Shown: positions 15,493 to 22,159 of the stretch, piece by piece | Position numbering within the stretch: position 1 is the stretch's first letter | Layout: every line of letters starts with the position of its first letter | Assembly (NCBI GenBank): GCA_017512905.1 | Contig: JAFWEL010000121.1 | Location: 1-34,562, forward strand | Direction of reading: 5' to 3' | DNA: 34,562 nucleotides | Source: Clostridia bacterium | GTDB taxonomy: Bacteria > Bacillota > Clostridia > Christensenellales > Aristaeellaceae | Notes under the pieces: model-generated | Told to the model about the DNA's origin: nothing | Databases searched by the model: none | Seen by the model: only the letters and a program-made list of their open reading frames with translations | Program-made: the position numbers and the translations under genes

Positions 15493-15674
15493 ATACTACT
15501 CTAGGTTAGAACAGCGAAAGCCGTGAAGCAGATTTTTCGTTCTGGCAAGGAAAGACCCCGCAGGCTTGCTGGCGACGCGAAGCTAGTCCTTTAGGGCGGC
15601 AAGTCAAGGGGGCTTGACGCAGCCAGGGCGGAAAAGATACTCACGGAATCGCTGGGCTAAACTGAGAGGAGTAT
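15493..15674. mobile_element. MITE-like element, family B, copy 1 (182 bp)
   Basis: The ends are imperfect inverted repeats: ATACTACTCTAGGTTAG on the left and, read inward from the right, ATACTCCTCTCAGTTTAG. Internal blocks 'GAAGCAGATTTTTCGTTCTG' and 'CAGGGCGGAAAAGAT' recur in the copies at 21476 and 24714. The 24-bp module (15573-15596, minus orientation) lies near the middle. There is no ORF of note. Its orientation is opposite to that of copy 3, which has the same length. Confidence 0.7.
15573..15596 (-). repeat. 24-bp interspersed module, copy 1
   Basis: Read on the minus strand it starts CCTAAAGGACT and ends CTTCGCGTCGC. Copies are at 24794, 26044 and 26135. The flanks CTTGC/GCAAG form an inverted pair around it. 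Confidence 0.85.
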
Positions 15675-15776
15675 TAGGGGCTGTCCCTTGGAACGATTGT
15701 ATTATCACACCGGTCCCTTAAATGAAGCTGAAAAGGATTATGAACAATCTGTATACAAACCGCAGCCATCACACAA

Positions 15777-15809
15777 CAAAAAACCCTGCCGGATTGCTCC
15801 GACAGAGGG
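15777..15809 (-). terminator. Rho-independent terminator on the minus strand
   Basis: Read on the minus strand, CCCTctGTCGGA-GCAA-TCCGGCAGGG forms an imperfect stem followed by TTTTTT. No intact minus-strand gene lies just upstream, so it may be the remains of a lost gene or leader. The rest of 15675-16064 holds only this and the PLP-enzyme remnant. Confidence 0.55.
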
Positions 15810-15867
15810 AAGTATGACGGGGTTATTTATCATTCTATCATGATTCAAGCACGCTATACGATTTGGA

Positions 15868-15969
15868 TTGCGGGAACCACGTTGCCTTCTCCGCTTCAGC
15901 GTCAGCCTGGAGGATGTGGAAGACATCATCGCAGACCTCAACCATGGGTTGAAGGCGGTCGGCTTGTAA
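15868..15969 (+). pseudogene. C-terminal remnant of a Cys/Met-metabolism PLP enzyme
   Basis: The plus-strand frame ending at TAA (15967) reads 'LLRFSVSLEDVEDIIADLNHG' followed by a few residues. This is the characteristic C-terminus of cystathionine/methionine gamma-lyase-type enzymes ('RLSVGLEDxxDLIxDLxxAL'). No start codon or PLP-lysine region is present, so only the last 30 or so residues remain. Confidence 0.55.
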
Positions 15970-16064
15970 TCCTCATTCGGCATTTGTTCACAGGGCGTTC
16001 ATGGCTTTATAATATTCCTACTATACTGCTATGTTATTGTTTCTGCATATCCTCGGAAGGGAGC

Positions 16065-16556
16065 GTGAACGTCTTGCTTCGTAGATTCTCTTTACCATTT
16101 GTTTTGCTGTTATCAGCCCTGCTGCTGACGGCGTGTACAGCGAAATCGGACGCTGCCACGGAACAGAACCCGGCAGCGACAGGCATAACCATTGACACCA
16201 GGGCCTTGTCCGGTGAACCCGCTTTCATCGACGTGAAGCAGGACGGCACGGCCATGCAGTTGATTGCCCGGAAGGATGACGCAGGAAACGTGCGCCTGGC
16301 CTTCAACACCTGCCAGTCCTGCAGCGGTTCGCCCTATGCCTGGTTTGAGAATCTTGGCGACGGTACGCTGCAATGCCAGAACTGCGGTCTGACCTTCCCG
16401 CTGGACACCGTGGGCGTTGAAGCGGCGCAGGGCTGCAATCCCGTGACGATCACCGATTATACGGTGGACGGCGACACTGTGACCGTGCCCGAATCGTTGC
16501 TCAAGGCCAATGTTAAGCGCTTCGCCAACTGGAAGGAGGAGGTAACTTTGCCATAA
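16065..16556 (+). CDS. DUF2318-domain lipoprotein
   Basis: 163 residues from GTG at 16065; a TTG at 16074 is equally possible and better spaced from GGAAGGGAG. The N-terminus is a lipoprotein signal with lipobox LLTAC, so the mature protein would be anchored outside the membrane at that Cys. The DUF2318 core holds all expected cysteines: 'AFNTCQSCSGSPYAWF', 'LQCQNCGLTFPLDTVGVE', 'GCNPVTI'. This family is associated with metal uptake or handling and may bind Fe-S or heavy metals. The next gene is a metal-chaperone/TauE-SafE fusion, supporting a metal role, probably copper or iron. Confidence 0.85.
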   Translation: MNVLLRRFSLPFVLLLSALLLTACTAKSDAATEQNPAATGITIDTRALSGEPAFIDVKQDGTAMQLIARKDDAGNVRLAFNTCQSCSGSPYAWFENLGDGTLQCQNCGLTFPLDTVGVEAAQGCNPVTITDYTVDGDTVTVPESLLKANVKRFANWKEEVTLP

Positions 16557-16617
16557 AGGCAAAGTTATCCCAGCCTGAAAGGCTGGGATGGGCCGTCTCG
16601 AATTCCAATATTCGAGG
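16543..16617 (+). promoter_or_regulatory. Three stacked hairpins before the HMA-TauE/SafE gene
   Basis: Hairpin 1 (about 16544-16567) pairs AACTTTG with CAAAGTT across the DUF2318 stop. Hairpin 2 (16568-16590) is a perfect 9-bp stem ATCCCAGCC/GGCTGGGAT with a TGAAA loop. Hairpin 3 (16598-16617) pairs CTCGAAT with ATTCGAG. The only purine-rich candidate ribosome site (GAGGCG) overlaps the 3' arm of hairpin 3, so folding would hide it. The arrangement suggests control of downstream translation or an mRNA processing point. Confidence 0.5.
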
Positions 16618-16627
16618 CGTCCCACCG

Positions 16628-17932
16628 TTGACTGATATGAAGGAAACAACCTGGCGAATATCGGGCATGCACTGTCCCCATTGCGAGGCGGCGATTCTGC
16701 GGGCGGTGCGCGATATGAAGGGCATGGAGAATCCCCGTGCGAATTACCGCGCGGGGACTTTGAGCGCCATGTGGGATGATACGGCGCTGCCGGAAACAGC
16801 CCTCCGGAATCGCATTGCCGAGGCAGGCTATACCCTCGCGGGACAAAGAAAAACGATGCCGGTTTGGAAGCGGCTGCTCTCACTGCTGGCGGTCCTGGCT
16901 GTGCTGGCGGCGCTGTTTGCACTGGTAGCGCTGTCGCCGCTGCGAGGCTTTTTGAGCCGTTTTCCCACCGCGAAAGCCGGCATGGGTCTCGGCGCGCTGT
17001 TTGTGGTGGGCCTCTTGACCTCGCTGCACTGCGTGGCCATGTGCGGCGGCATCAACCTGGCCCAGAGTGCGGCCTCCGCCCAGGCCGGCAGACGGGTCAG
17101 CGCGTCCAATATCCAGTACAATCTGGGGCGGCTGGTTTCATACACCGTTGTGGGCGGCATCATCGGCGCCATCGGCTCGGTTTTTAAGCTGAGTCATGCC
17201 GCCCAGGCGGCGATCCAACTGGTCGCGGCGATCTTCATGGTGCTCATGGCGCTGAACCTGCTGGGCATCGGCGGCCTTCGGGGCGTCGTGCCCACGCTGC
17301 CCATTGGGTTGCGGACGAAATTGATGGGCAAGGGCAGCCACTCGTCCCTGTACATCGGCCTGCTGAACGGGTTAATGCCCTGTGGCCCCCTGCAAGCCAT
17401 GCAGCTCTGCGCACTGTCCACCGGCAGCTGGCGCATGGGCGCGATTTCCATGTCTTGCTTCTGCATGGGCACCGTGCCGCTGATGCTGGGCTTCGGCCTG
17501 GTCAGCGGAAAGCTGAACAAGCGGTTCGCCCGGCCCATGCGCGTCGCCTCCGGCACACTTGTCTTGCTGATGGGCATGGCGATGCTCTCCAATGGATTAA
17601 ATCTGGCCGGGATTCAGCTGAGGCTTCCCGGAATCACAGCATCCGATGCCGCCGTTGCTGACGCAAATATACAGGTCGTCGAATCCGAACTGGACTGGCG
17701 CGGCTACCCGGATATCACCGTTCAGGCGGGCGTGCCGGTGCGCTGGAACATCCACGCGGAAGCGGAGAAGATCACCGGCTGCAACAATGAGATGGTTATC
17801 CCCGCGCTGGGCCTGCGCGTGCCTCTGTCGGAGGGAGACAACATCGTGGAGTTTACCGTGGGTGAGCCCGGCGTCATCCCATACACCTGTTGGATGGGCA
17901 TGCTGCGGGGTACGATTACCGTGGACGAATAG
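16628..17932 (+). CDS. HMA-TauE/SafE-cupredoxin-like membrane protein (metal handling)
   Basis: 434 residues from TTG at 16628 (ATG at 16637 is the alternative). Domain 1 (about 5-75) is a heavy-metal-associated domain with GMHCPHC (Cys16, Cys19). Domain 2 (about 80-330) is a TauE/SafE-like (DsbD-related) membrane domain with 'SLHCVAMCGGINLA' and 'GLLNGLMPCGPLQAMQLCA', whose Cys residues face a translocation path in relatives. Domain 3 (about 350-434) is a cupredoxin-like fold with 'VPVRWNIHAE', 'ITGCNNEMVIP' and 'PYTCWMGMLRG', giving Cys and Met candidate ligands. Such fusions handle copper or other soft metals across the membrane. It forms a unit with the DUF2318 lipoprotein gene. Confidence 0.85.
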   Translation: MTDMKETTWRISGMHCPHCEAAILRAVRDMKGMENPRANYRAGTLSAMWDDTALPETALRNRIAEAGYTLAGQRKTMPVWKRLLSLLAVLAVLAALFALVALSPLRGFLSRFPTAKAGMGLGALFVVGLLTSLHCVAMCGGINLAQSAASAQAGRRVSASNIQYNLGRLVSYTVVGGIIGAIGSVFKLSHAAQAAIQLVAAIFMVLMALNLLGIGGLRGVVPTLPIGLRTKLMGKGSHSSLYIGLLNGLMPCGPLQAMQLCALSTGSWRMGAISMSCFCMGTVPLMLGFGLVSGKLNKRFARPMRVASGTLVLLMGMAMLSNGLNLAGIQLRLPGITASDAAVADANIQVVESELDWRGYPDITVQAGVPVRWNIHAEAEKITGCNNEMVIPALGLRVPLSEGDNIVEFTVGEPGVIPYTCWMGMLRGTITVDE

Positions 17933-17991
17933 AGGCTAAAGAACCGCTTGAGCATAGATCCTGAGCTTTTTATATATTTACATTTTTATGC

Positions 17992-18019
17992 TTGTCCTAT
18001 GCGGGAAATGGAATACAAT
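17992..18019 (+). promoter_or_regulatory. Candidate sigma-A promoter for the alpha/beta hydrolase gene
   Basis: TTGTCC (17992) and TACAAT (18014) are separated by 16 nt. A small hairpin GGCAG-CTAA-CTGCC-TTTT follows at 18029-18046, within the leader. Confidence 0.45.
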
Positions 18020-18172
18020 AATAATAGAGGCAGCTAACTGCCTTTTAGGAAAACACTCTAAGCCGAAAGAACCGTCAGAGAGAAGCAGTGGGAAGGATTA
18101 AACAGACGAGCACGTGCAGTGCGATATTTTTTGTAGATAAGTTAGAAGATACTAACGAATGAGGTGGGACGA

Positions 18173-19093
18173 ATGTCCGTCAAGTATGAGGCGCTGAAGA
18201 AGCTGGTCGTGGCGGTTGGCCTCAAGAAGCGATGGCTCAGCGCCACAACGGAAGAGCTGCTGGAAAATCGGAGGAAGCAAAACGCGAAGAACCGCATCCC
18301 CGCTTTGAAAGACGATGCGTTCGATATCGGGCGGATCGACGTCATGGGTTTTCCTGTGCTGAAGCTGATTCACAGGGAACGTACGGACAGGGCGAACCTC
18401 TTCCTGATCGGCGGCGGTATGATCAGCGCGCCAAGACCTGCGTCTGTCAAAAAAGCGCTGCGGTTTGCCAGGGAAACAGGGCTCGATCTGTTCATTCCTT
18501 ATTATCCGCTGTGTACGGATTATCCGCTGACCAAAGCCTATGAAATGATTCATGAGACCTACAAGGTGATGCTGAGAGATTATGCTCCAGAGCGCATCTC
18601 CGTTCTGGGCACTTCGTCCGGCGGGAATCTGGCGCTGGGTATGGTGCCATACATCAATGACGGGCATCGGGATACGCCCATGCCGGGATATATCATGGCC
18701 CTTTCTCCCGGCACCTGTGTCTCCACTGAGGAGGAATGGCAGCGGATGGTGGAACTGGACAAAAAGGATGTCGCCATCCCGGCCCAGTATATGAAAACCG
18801 CTGTGGAGGTTATGCGCCATGGGGACGACAGCGTGCCGGATTACATGATCTGGCTGCAGAAGGGCGATTTTACGGGCTGTCCCCGCGTGACCTTCATTTA
18901 CGGTTCTGACGAGACGCTGTATGCCTGTGCCCCGTCCTTTGAGGCGGCCATGAAGAAATACGGTGTGGATTACCGGATGATTGTCGGCGAAGGGATGTTC
19001 CACTGCTATCCCGTCTTTCCGATTGTGAAAGAGGCCAAAGAGGGCTGGAATCTGATGGTGCGGCTGATGAAGGAGGAGACATCGAATAAATGA
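18173..19093 (+). CDS. Alpha/beta hydrolase (HSL-like esterase)
   Basis: 306 residues from the ATG at 18173, with GAGGTGGG about 6 nt upstream. The nucleophile elbow 'VLGTSSGGNLALG' carries Ser at the centre of G-x-S-x-G. 'ANLFLIGGGM' is a variant of the HGGG oxyanion motif (His replaced, IGGG). The catalytic Asp is in 'VTFIYGSDETLYA' and His in 'GMFHCYPVFP'. The fold resembles the hormone-sensitive-lipase/alpha-beta hydrolase 3 group of cytoplasmic short-chain esterases. Substrate unknown. Its TGA overlaps the ATG of the next, frameshifted gene (ATGA). Confidence 0.88.
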   Translation: MSVKYEALKKLVVAVGLKKRWLSATTEELLENRRKQNAKNRIPALKDDAFDIGRIDVMGFPVLKLIHRERTDRANLFLIGGGMISAPRPASVKKALRFARETGLDLFIPYYPLCTDYPLTKAYEMIHETYKVMLRDYAPERISVLGTSSGGNLALGMVPYINDGHRDTPMPGYIMALSPGTCVSTEEEWQRMVELDKKDVAIPAQYMKTAVEVMRHGDDSVPDYMIWLQKGDFTGCPRVTFIYGSDETLYACAPSFEAAMKKYGVDYRMIVGEGMFHCYPVFPIVKEAKEGWNLMVRLMKEETSNK

Positions 19094-19493
19094 GGAATTG
19101 GCCTGGCCCAGAATCGCCCACCTGATGAAGCTCGGCATCGTTGCCGCCCTGATGGTACTGGTGGGCGACATGCTGCTGGGCTGGGGGATGCATGACGCGA
19201 CAAAGCCCGGCATGGAGGGCTTCCTTTCCGCCTATTTGAACCTGTCCGACGGCAGAATCCTCTGGTCCGCCCTGCTGGGGCTGATCGGGATCCCGCTGGA
19301 AGCGCTGTGCTATTTCGCCGTGTACCGGCTGATCTCGCCTTATTCCGCGCGCCTGGCCCACGCATATCGCAGTGGGATTCTGGGCGTCCTTGCTTTCGGC
19401 GGCTGCGGTGTGCACGTTCCCTGCCTGGCCTGTGTGTTCTTCTACAGGAACATGATGGCGGCCAGTCCGGAGACGGCCGTGGACGCCTCCTGA
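19090..19493 (+). pseudogene. DUF6796-like membrane protein, frameshifted at the start and truncated
   Basis: The coupled ATG at 19090 (AAGGAGGAG upstream) reads M-R-N-W-P and then goes out of frame. A 4-base duplication (TGGC in 'TTGGCCTGGCCC') would explain it, because removing it restores 'MRNWPRIAHLMKLGIVAALMV' continuous with the long frame. That frame has helices at 'LGIVAALMVLVGDMLLGWGM', 'ILWSALLGLIGIPLEALCYFAVY' and 'SGILGVLAFGGCGVHVPCLACVFFY', resembling DUF6796 membrane proteins. It stops at 19491, about half the usual length. Use of the internal TTG at 19098 is possible but has no proper ribosome site. Confidence 0.5.
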
Positions 19494-19663
19494 TCGATGA
19501 GTACTGGGTCGGCCATACGAAGGCGTGGATCATCCCAGGCACAGAGGACCTTCGTCCTTATATTACAGCTTCCGACAAGAAGAAAAAGTGGATCATGGGA
19601 ACAGTCGGCATGGCGGTGATTGCCGCCGTCCTGTCAGGAATCATGTGCATGATCCTGCGGTAG
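19490..19663 (+). pseudogene. Membrane-protein C-terminal remnant
   Basis: Directly after the DUF6796-like stop, another frame reads 'DEYWVGHTKAWIIPGTEDL', then 'KKKKWIMGTVGMAVIAAVLSG' and ends at TAG (19661). It has one membrane helix at its end and looks like the 3' part of a different gene without a start codon. Family not recognised. Confidence 0.35.
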
Positions 19664-19730
19664 GCGTTTCGCCCTGAGAAGATTCTGTTTTCAGGGAGCA
19701 TGATGGGACAGAACGGAAGGAGATACAGCC

Positions 19731-19876
19731 ATGATCAAACTTCAGGGCTTATCCCGCGAAAGGACAAGGTTTCCCGCTATGTGCATCTCGGAATGACGCT
19801 TGACCGGGTGCGCGACTGCGGCGAGTGGTTCAATATGTATGATCTGATCCACGAATGCGACGCGAGAGAGGGCTGA
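19731..19876 (+). pseudogene. Small gene with a one-base frameshift
   Basis: The ATG at 19731 has a strong GGAAGGAG site. The frame reads 'MIKLQGLSRE', then breaks in the A-run of 'CGCGAAAGGAC'. Restoring one A gives a continuous protein of about 48 residues with 'KDKVSRYVHLGMTLDRV' and 'FNMYDLIHECDAREG', ending at TGA (19874) five bases before the next ATG. The tight spacing suggests it was the first gene of the ATC-hydrolase operon. A sequencing error in the A-run is an alternative to true mutation. Confidence 0.45.
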
Positions 19877-19880
19877 TAGA

Positions 19881-20480
19881 ATGAATCCGCTGAACAGGCA
19901 ATGGTTCTACAGAGGCTTCCGAAAAAGGCTTGCGGCCTCGCTGGGCAAAGCAGCCGCCGACAAATTGTGGAAGGAAGCAGGGAAGGAGTACAGCCGTATT
20001 CTGGCTTTCCAACCGGAGCTGAAACGGCACAAGGGAGCCATGACGCTCCCGGCTGTGGCGCTGTACCGCGTGTTGACTGCCAGAGGCGATGACGCCGAAG
20101 GGCTTCTAAACAGCTATGGCGAGGTCATGGGAAGGCGCCTTGCCCAGATCATTCACGCGCTGACAAGCCTGCCTGGCGTGGACCGGCTTGTATGGCGTCA
20201 TGTGGGCGGCGTGATGGAAAAGGCCAGCAGCGAAAAGCTCGGCTACAAGAGAGAGCTTGTATCCGAGCCTCCCGACATGTACGGGGTGGACATTCTCTCC
20301 TGCCCCTATCACGAGCTGGCAAAGCAGCTGGGCGGTGAAAAAGCCGTCCTGTGCATCTGTCATATGGACAAGGCGTATTCGCAGGGCTTCTGGCATATCC
20401 GCTACGACCGTTATTCGGCGGTTTCGGAAGGGGCCCGGGCCTGTGCGTACCGGCTGCGGTTCGACCCGGAGAAAGAGTAG
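19881..20480 (+). CDS. L-2-amino-thiazoline-4-carboxylic acid hydrolase family protein (ATC_hydrolase)
   Basis: 199 residues. The N-terminal helical part ('FRKRLAASLGKAAADKLWKEAGKEYSRI', 'AMTLPAVALYRVLTARGDD') and C-terminal part with Cys in 'DILSCPYHELAKQLGG' and 'VLCICHMDKAYSQGF' follow the ATC-hydrolase domain pattern, ending 'SEGARACAYRLRF'. The founding enzyme opens a thiazoline ring on the way to L-cysteine; most Clostridia members are uncharacterised. GAGAGGG precedes the ATG. A second member follows 107 nt downstream, so this is a tandem pair of diverged paralogues. Confidence 0.78.
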   Translation: MNPLNRQWFYRGFRKRLAASLGKAAADKLWKEAGKEYSRILAFQPELKRHKGAMTLPAVALYRVLTARGDDAEGLLNSYGEVMGRRLAQIIHALTSLPGVDRLVWRHVGGVMEKASSEKLGYKRELVSEPPDMYGVDILSCPYHELAKQLGGEKAVLCICHMDKAYSQGFWHIRYDRYSAVSEGARACAYRLRFDPEKE

Positions 20481-20587
20481 AAAGGGTAAACGCAGGTGGC
20501 GAACCGGATGATGGGAAATATGAAAGCCGCGCTGCCGGATCAGAGGATGAGGAGGACCGCCGAATGACATCGGGAGGTGAAGCGCTG

Positions 20588-21202
20588 ATGGAGAAAACCA
20601 TCCGGAGATACGGCAACGTGTACCGAAAAGCGCTGCTATTCCGCCATTGCCGGGAGATCGAAGCAAAGACCGCGACTTATGAAGCGCGTCTGCGGGAGAT
20701 GTACGCCTCCGACGGATTCAAGGCGCACAGCGTTTATCCCACCACAAACGCGACCCATGTCTATGCCGTGATCGCCATGTGCCTGGAGTTGAAAGCGCTC
20801 GGCCTGACCGACACTGAGATCATCGAGACGGTCAACCATGGGTTTGCGCGCCGGCGGAGCTTCTTCAGGTGGGTCATCCGCGCCATTGATTTGCTGCCGA
20901 ACAGCTTCAGCATCGTCCAAAAATGGAATATCCGGGATCATGACAGGCGGGTCCAGGACGGCAGCCTCACCTATGACCGGTTCGATGTCGGCGAAGACAG
21001 GCTTGAATATCGCATCTCCGGATGCATGTACATCGAGATGTTCGAGGCCTACGGCATCCGCGGCCTGTGCAAGATCTTCTGCATGACGGACACGACCTCG
21101 TATGAATACTTGCGCCGCCACGTGACCTTCATCCGGCATTCAGACCTGTCGGATGGAGACGCCTGTCACGATGAGATCATTCGGAGGAGAAAATCGCAAT
21201 GA
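20588..21202 (+). CDS. Second ATC_hydrolase-family protein
   Basis: 204 residues from the ATG at 20588, preceded by GGGAGGTGA. An in-frame ATG at 20564 with GAGGAGG upstream is an alternative and adds eight residues. The layout resembles the previous gene: 'RRYGNVYRKALLFRHCREIEA', 'NATHVYAVIAMCLELKALGL', then 'GCMYIEMFEAYGIRGLCKIFCMTD', with Cys residues at the expected region but a different spacing. Identity with its neighbour is low. Its TGA overlaps the next ATG (ATGA at 21199). Substrate unknown. Confidence 0.65.
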   Translation: MEKTIRRYGNVYRKALLFRHCREIEAKTATYEARLREMYASDGFKAHSVYPTTNATHVYAVIAMCLELKALGLTDTEIIETVNHGFARRRSFFRWVIRAIDLLPNSFSIVQKWNIRDHDRRVQDGSLTYDRFDVGEDRLEYRISGCMYIEMFEAYGIRGLCKIFCMTDTTSYEYLRRHVTFIRHSDLSDGDACHDEIIRRRKSQ

Positions 21203-21482
21203 ACTGGCCGAGAATCATTCTGGATGGACTTCCATGTCCTTCCTGTTCAACGCGGTGGCCGGGCTTGGCTTCCTTCTGGTGCCGCAGGCGTACAGCACGA
21301 TGTTTCCCAGGGAAATCAGGCAGGCGGCGGCTCCGTTTGTTGAAAAGAAGGATATTCGCACCATGAAGCTGATCCTGCATGAGATCGTCCGCGCCTCATC
21401 CCTGCCGCACTTCGCCACGGATCTGACGCTGCGCCTGTACCGGCGCAATCCCCAGCGCGCCTATGTGCCTATCTCATACTAA
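21199..21482 (+). pseudogene. Frameshifted small gene ended by a family B element
   Basis: The coupled ATG at 21199 (GGAGGAGA upstream) reads 'MNWPRIILDG' and then leaves the long frame. That frame carries 'FLFNAVAGLGFLLVPQAYST', 'IRTMKLILHEIVRASSLPHF' and a basic end 'LYRRNPQRAYVPISY'. An internal ATG at 21234 could start the long frame but has no clear ribosome site. The TAA stop (21480-21482) lies inside the terminal repeat of the family B element, so the natural C-terminus may be lost. Note that 'M-NWPRI' also starts the reconstructed gene at 19090. Confidence 0.45.
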
Positions 21483-21636
21483 TCGCAATCTAAACTGCAA
21501 CCCTCTGCAGGCATCTTTTCCGCCCTGCCGTTGCCTCGCTGCGGTCAACGATGCCCTGCATCGCCTCCCTCCGCTCCGTTTAGGCAGAACGAAAAATCTG
21601 CTCCGCATAGGTTTACTTTTAGATTGAGCTTAGTAT
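21476..21636. mobile_element. MITE-like element, family B, copy 2 (161 bp)
   Basis: The ends are inverted repeats with 17 of 19 positions alike: ATACTAATCGCAATCTAAA on the left and, read inward from the right, ATACTAAGCTCAATCTAAA. The shared blocks 'GCAGAACGAAAAATCTGCT' and 'ATCTTTTCCGCCCTG' identify the family. The 24-bp module is absent; the central part instead has a C/T-rich stretch with repeated CGCTGCG/CATCGCC words. Confidence 0.72.
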
Positions 21637-21638
21637 CA

Positions 21639-21737
21639 GATGACGCCGCCGTGGAGTCCTTCTACTGCCACTGCCGCGGGGAAGATGAAAAGAAGTATCT
21701 CGCCTGGTTCCAGGCGCTTGCGAGAAGAATACTGTAG
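21639..21737 (+). pseudogene. Gene-end remnant, unidentified
   Basis: The open frame 'DDAAVESFYCHCRGEDEKKYLAWFQALARRIL' (in two halves of plausible coding character) ends at TAG (21735). It has no start codon and begins at the edge of the family B element. Between here and 21900 nothing else is recognisable. Confidence 0.3.
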
Positions 21738-21900
21738 TTTTATTCATTGGTATTGTGTCTACACCCAAGACAGCTCTGGCTTCACTATCAGTCCCACCTG
21801 CTGTCGCTCACTATGGAAACATCATTCTCCGTGACGGCCGGTCCACAATGGAGACGTGTTCAGTCGGAAGCACCCAAGATGAGCCGACAGAACCGGGATC

Positions 21901-22074
21901 ATGAAGGGCTGGACGAATGATGACCGGATCATGATCGCCTGCTGCAACGATGGGACGAGACCTGCCATCCTCAAGATCGAGCGTATCGATATCTTGGAGA
22001 ATGACGAAGAAGCCAAGTGGCTGGCAAAGCAGGATTTCTCCAATTCGGCGGAGAACGTTTATACAGGGAGATAG
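21901..22074 (+). pseudogene. TIGR04076 gene fragment (C-terminal 57 residues)
   Basis: From the ATG at 21901 the frame reads 'MKGWTNDDRIMIACCNDGTR' and continues to 'DFSNSAENVYTGR' before TAG (22072). Nearly every residue matches the C-terminal part of the TIGR04076 protein encoded at 7094-7504 (MKGWTNDDRMMIACCNDGTR). The N-terminal half of the domain is missing and no ribosome site is present, so it is a truncated paralogue. Identity is highest over the ACCNDGTRP motif. Confidence 0.8.
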
Positions 22075-22159
22075 TTATTTACGATATGAGGAAATTTTGC
22101 AATGGTTATAAGAGAGTATACTGAAGGCCGAAGCCGGAACATCTGGAGGAAATGATCAT

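Noticed and set aside
15493..15674. Riboswitch or T-box leader
   Set aside because: No conserved riboswitch or T-box core was recognised, and the same sequence occurs at two other loci with inverted ends, which fits a mobile element better.
22097..22122. Sigma-A promoter for the ketopantoate reductase gene (TTGCAA / TATACT)
   Set aside because: The spacer is only 14 nt, too short for a normal promoter.
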